Shown here: piece after piece, positions 4,982 to 5,671 of the stretch
Layout of the letters: each line of letters opens with the position of its first letter
Numbering within the stretch: the stretch's first letter is position 1
Assembly (NCBI GenBank): GCA_945928585.1
Contig: CAMENQ010000168.1
Location: 1 to 5,671 of the forward strand
Source of the DNA: an uncultured Roseburia sp.
GTDB lineage: Bacteria; Bacillota; Clostridia; Lachnospirales; Lachnospiraceae
Length of the DNA stretch: 5,671 nucleotides
Reading direction: 5' to 3'
Program-made: the position numbers and the translations under genes
The notes under the pieces: model-generated
The model's database searches: none
What the model was told of the DNA's origin: nothing
What the model saw: only the letters and a program-made list of their open reading frames with translations

Positions 4982-5656
4982 ATGGAATCAGTTATTAAAA
5001 TTTCACTAATAGCAGCATTTGCATTTTCACTGCTTTTTAAACTTTTAAACTATTTAACATTTGCCAGACTTTATAAGGCAGGAAGTGATATGTCAGGCTC
5101 CGGCTTAGAAATAGTAAAGCTGCTTAAACGGCGTTTTTCCGACTGTGTTACTTTGGGAAAGCCAATAGAAAACACCGAAAGCTACATAAGGAGGATTCTC
5201 CTTTCCTCCGGCAAATACAATGCAACAGGCTCTCTGAAAGAAAAAACAAGCATAGGTTTTCTTCTTATTTTCTGGGGAATTTTATGGCTTGGCTATATGT
5301 ATGGTTTCTTTTCATACGAAAGTACTGTTCTCTGCACTGTAATTTCCATGATTTTAGTTTACATAACCGACCGGATATTTGACACATGTGCTATGGAAAG
5401 CGGATTTATTACTTTTGCTGCTGACTATCTGGACAACACCTTAAAGGGAAGACTGACAAAATCCTGCTCCCCAAGAATACAGTCAAATACTGTTAATTCT
5501 TATACAAAAGCATCAAAAGATACCACTGCTGATACTTTTACAAAAGCATTAACGCCGTCTAAAAAAGGTGTTTCCGGCAACAAATCTTTACCTGAAACGG
5601 CTGCCACTGACGATACAGAATTAATTGCATCAATTATAGATGAATTTATATTGTAA
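4982..5656 (+). CDS. Three-helix membrane protein of unknown function with Ser/Thr/Lys-rich tail
   Basis: This 224-residue protein is not recognised as a named family, though the arrangement recalls uncharacterised Lachnospiraceae membrane proteins. An N-terminal hydrophobic helix (residues about 5-24) could be an anchor or uncleaved signal. A charged cytoplasmic-type segment follows (about 30-85, including FARLYKAGSDMSGSG and IENTESYI). Two further membrane helices lie at about 91-110 and 113-133. The DYLDNTLKGRL segment at 148-158 precedes a low-complexity tail rich in Ser, Thr and Lys, which ends in an acidic-hydrophobic DTELIASIIDEFIL. The ATG at 4982 is preferred because GAGG within 4972-4977 is well placed, about 6 bases upstream. 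The ATG at 4970 overlaps that site and has only weak AGAAAG upstream. The gene is transcribed away from the luxS cluster. Two near-identical 15-base units in the tail suggest local duplication. No function is proposed. Confidence 0.8.
   Translation: MESVIKISLIAAFAFSLLFKLLNYLTFARLYKAGSDMSGSGLEIVKLLKRRFSDCVTLGKPIENTESYIRRILLSSGKYNATGSLKEKTSIGFLLIFWGILWLGYMYGFFSYESTVLCTVISMILVYITDRIFDTCAMESGFITFAADYLDNTLKGRLTKSCSPRIQSNTVNSYTKASKDTTADTFTKALTPSKKGVSGNKSLPETAATDDTELIASIIDEFIL
5499..5549 (+). repeat. Imperfect 15-base direct repeat in the tail of the 4982 gene
   Basis: CTTATACAAAAGCAT (5499-5513) and CTTTTACAAAAGCAT (5535-5549) match at 14 of 15 bases. They are 36 bases apart, exactly 12 codons, so the reading frame is kept and the peptide YTKA/FTKA is repeated. 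This suggests a small in-frame duplication in the low-complexity tail. Confidence 0.6.
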
Positions 5657-5671
5657 TATTGTAAATATCTG

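Overview
The window looks like a chromosomal segment of a low-GC, spore-forming Firmicute, most likely a clostridium of the Lachnospiraceae type. This is inferred from the A+T-rich sequence, strong AGGAGG-like ribosome sites, a YyaC-family sporulation gene, a PfoR-type membrane protein and several small conserved Firmicutes genes. Genus and species cannot be fixed from the sequence alone.

Layout. Positions 40-534 (+) hold a YyaC-like gene that may lack its normal N-terminus. It converges on, and overlaps by 18 bases, a run of six minus-strand genes. Read in the direction of transcription, these are a four-cysteine TSCPD protein (4636-4385), luxS (4248-3769), mtnN/pfs (3662-2961), a 91-residue conserved unknown (2959-2684), a PfoR/PTS-EIIC_2-like membrane protein (2669-1632) and a membrane-anchored coiled-coil protein (1608-517). 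The last four are packed with gaps of 1 to 23 bases and are almost certainly one operon. luxS and mtnN are 106 bases apart with no GC-rich terminator between them, so read-through is plausible. Starting at 4982 (+), divergent from the cluster, is a gene for an unknown three-helix membrane protein with a Ser/Thr/Lys-rich tail.

Function. MtnN cleaves S-adenosylhomocysteine to S-ribosylhomocysteine, and LuxS converts that to homocysteine plus the AI-2 precursor. The pair forms the detoxifying half of the activated methyl cycle, with AI-2 as a by-product. All expected catalytic and zinc residues are present. How the TSCPD protein, the 91-residue protein, the PfoR-like protein and the coiled-coil protein relate to this chemistry is unknown.

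The most unusual non-coding stretch is 4668-4748, where three perfect inverted repeats and a fourth weaker one lie end to end in the presumed 5' leader of the TSCPD gene. None has the T-tract of an intrinsic terminator. It is either a structured regulatory leader or a palindromic interspersed repeat. No CRISPR array, tRNA, rRNA, transposase or phage gene was seen.
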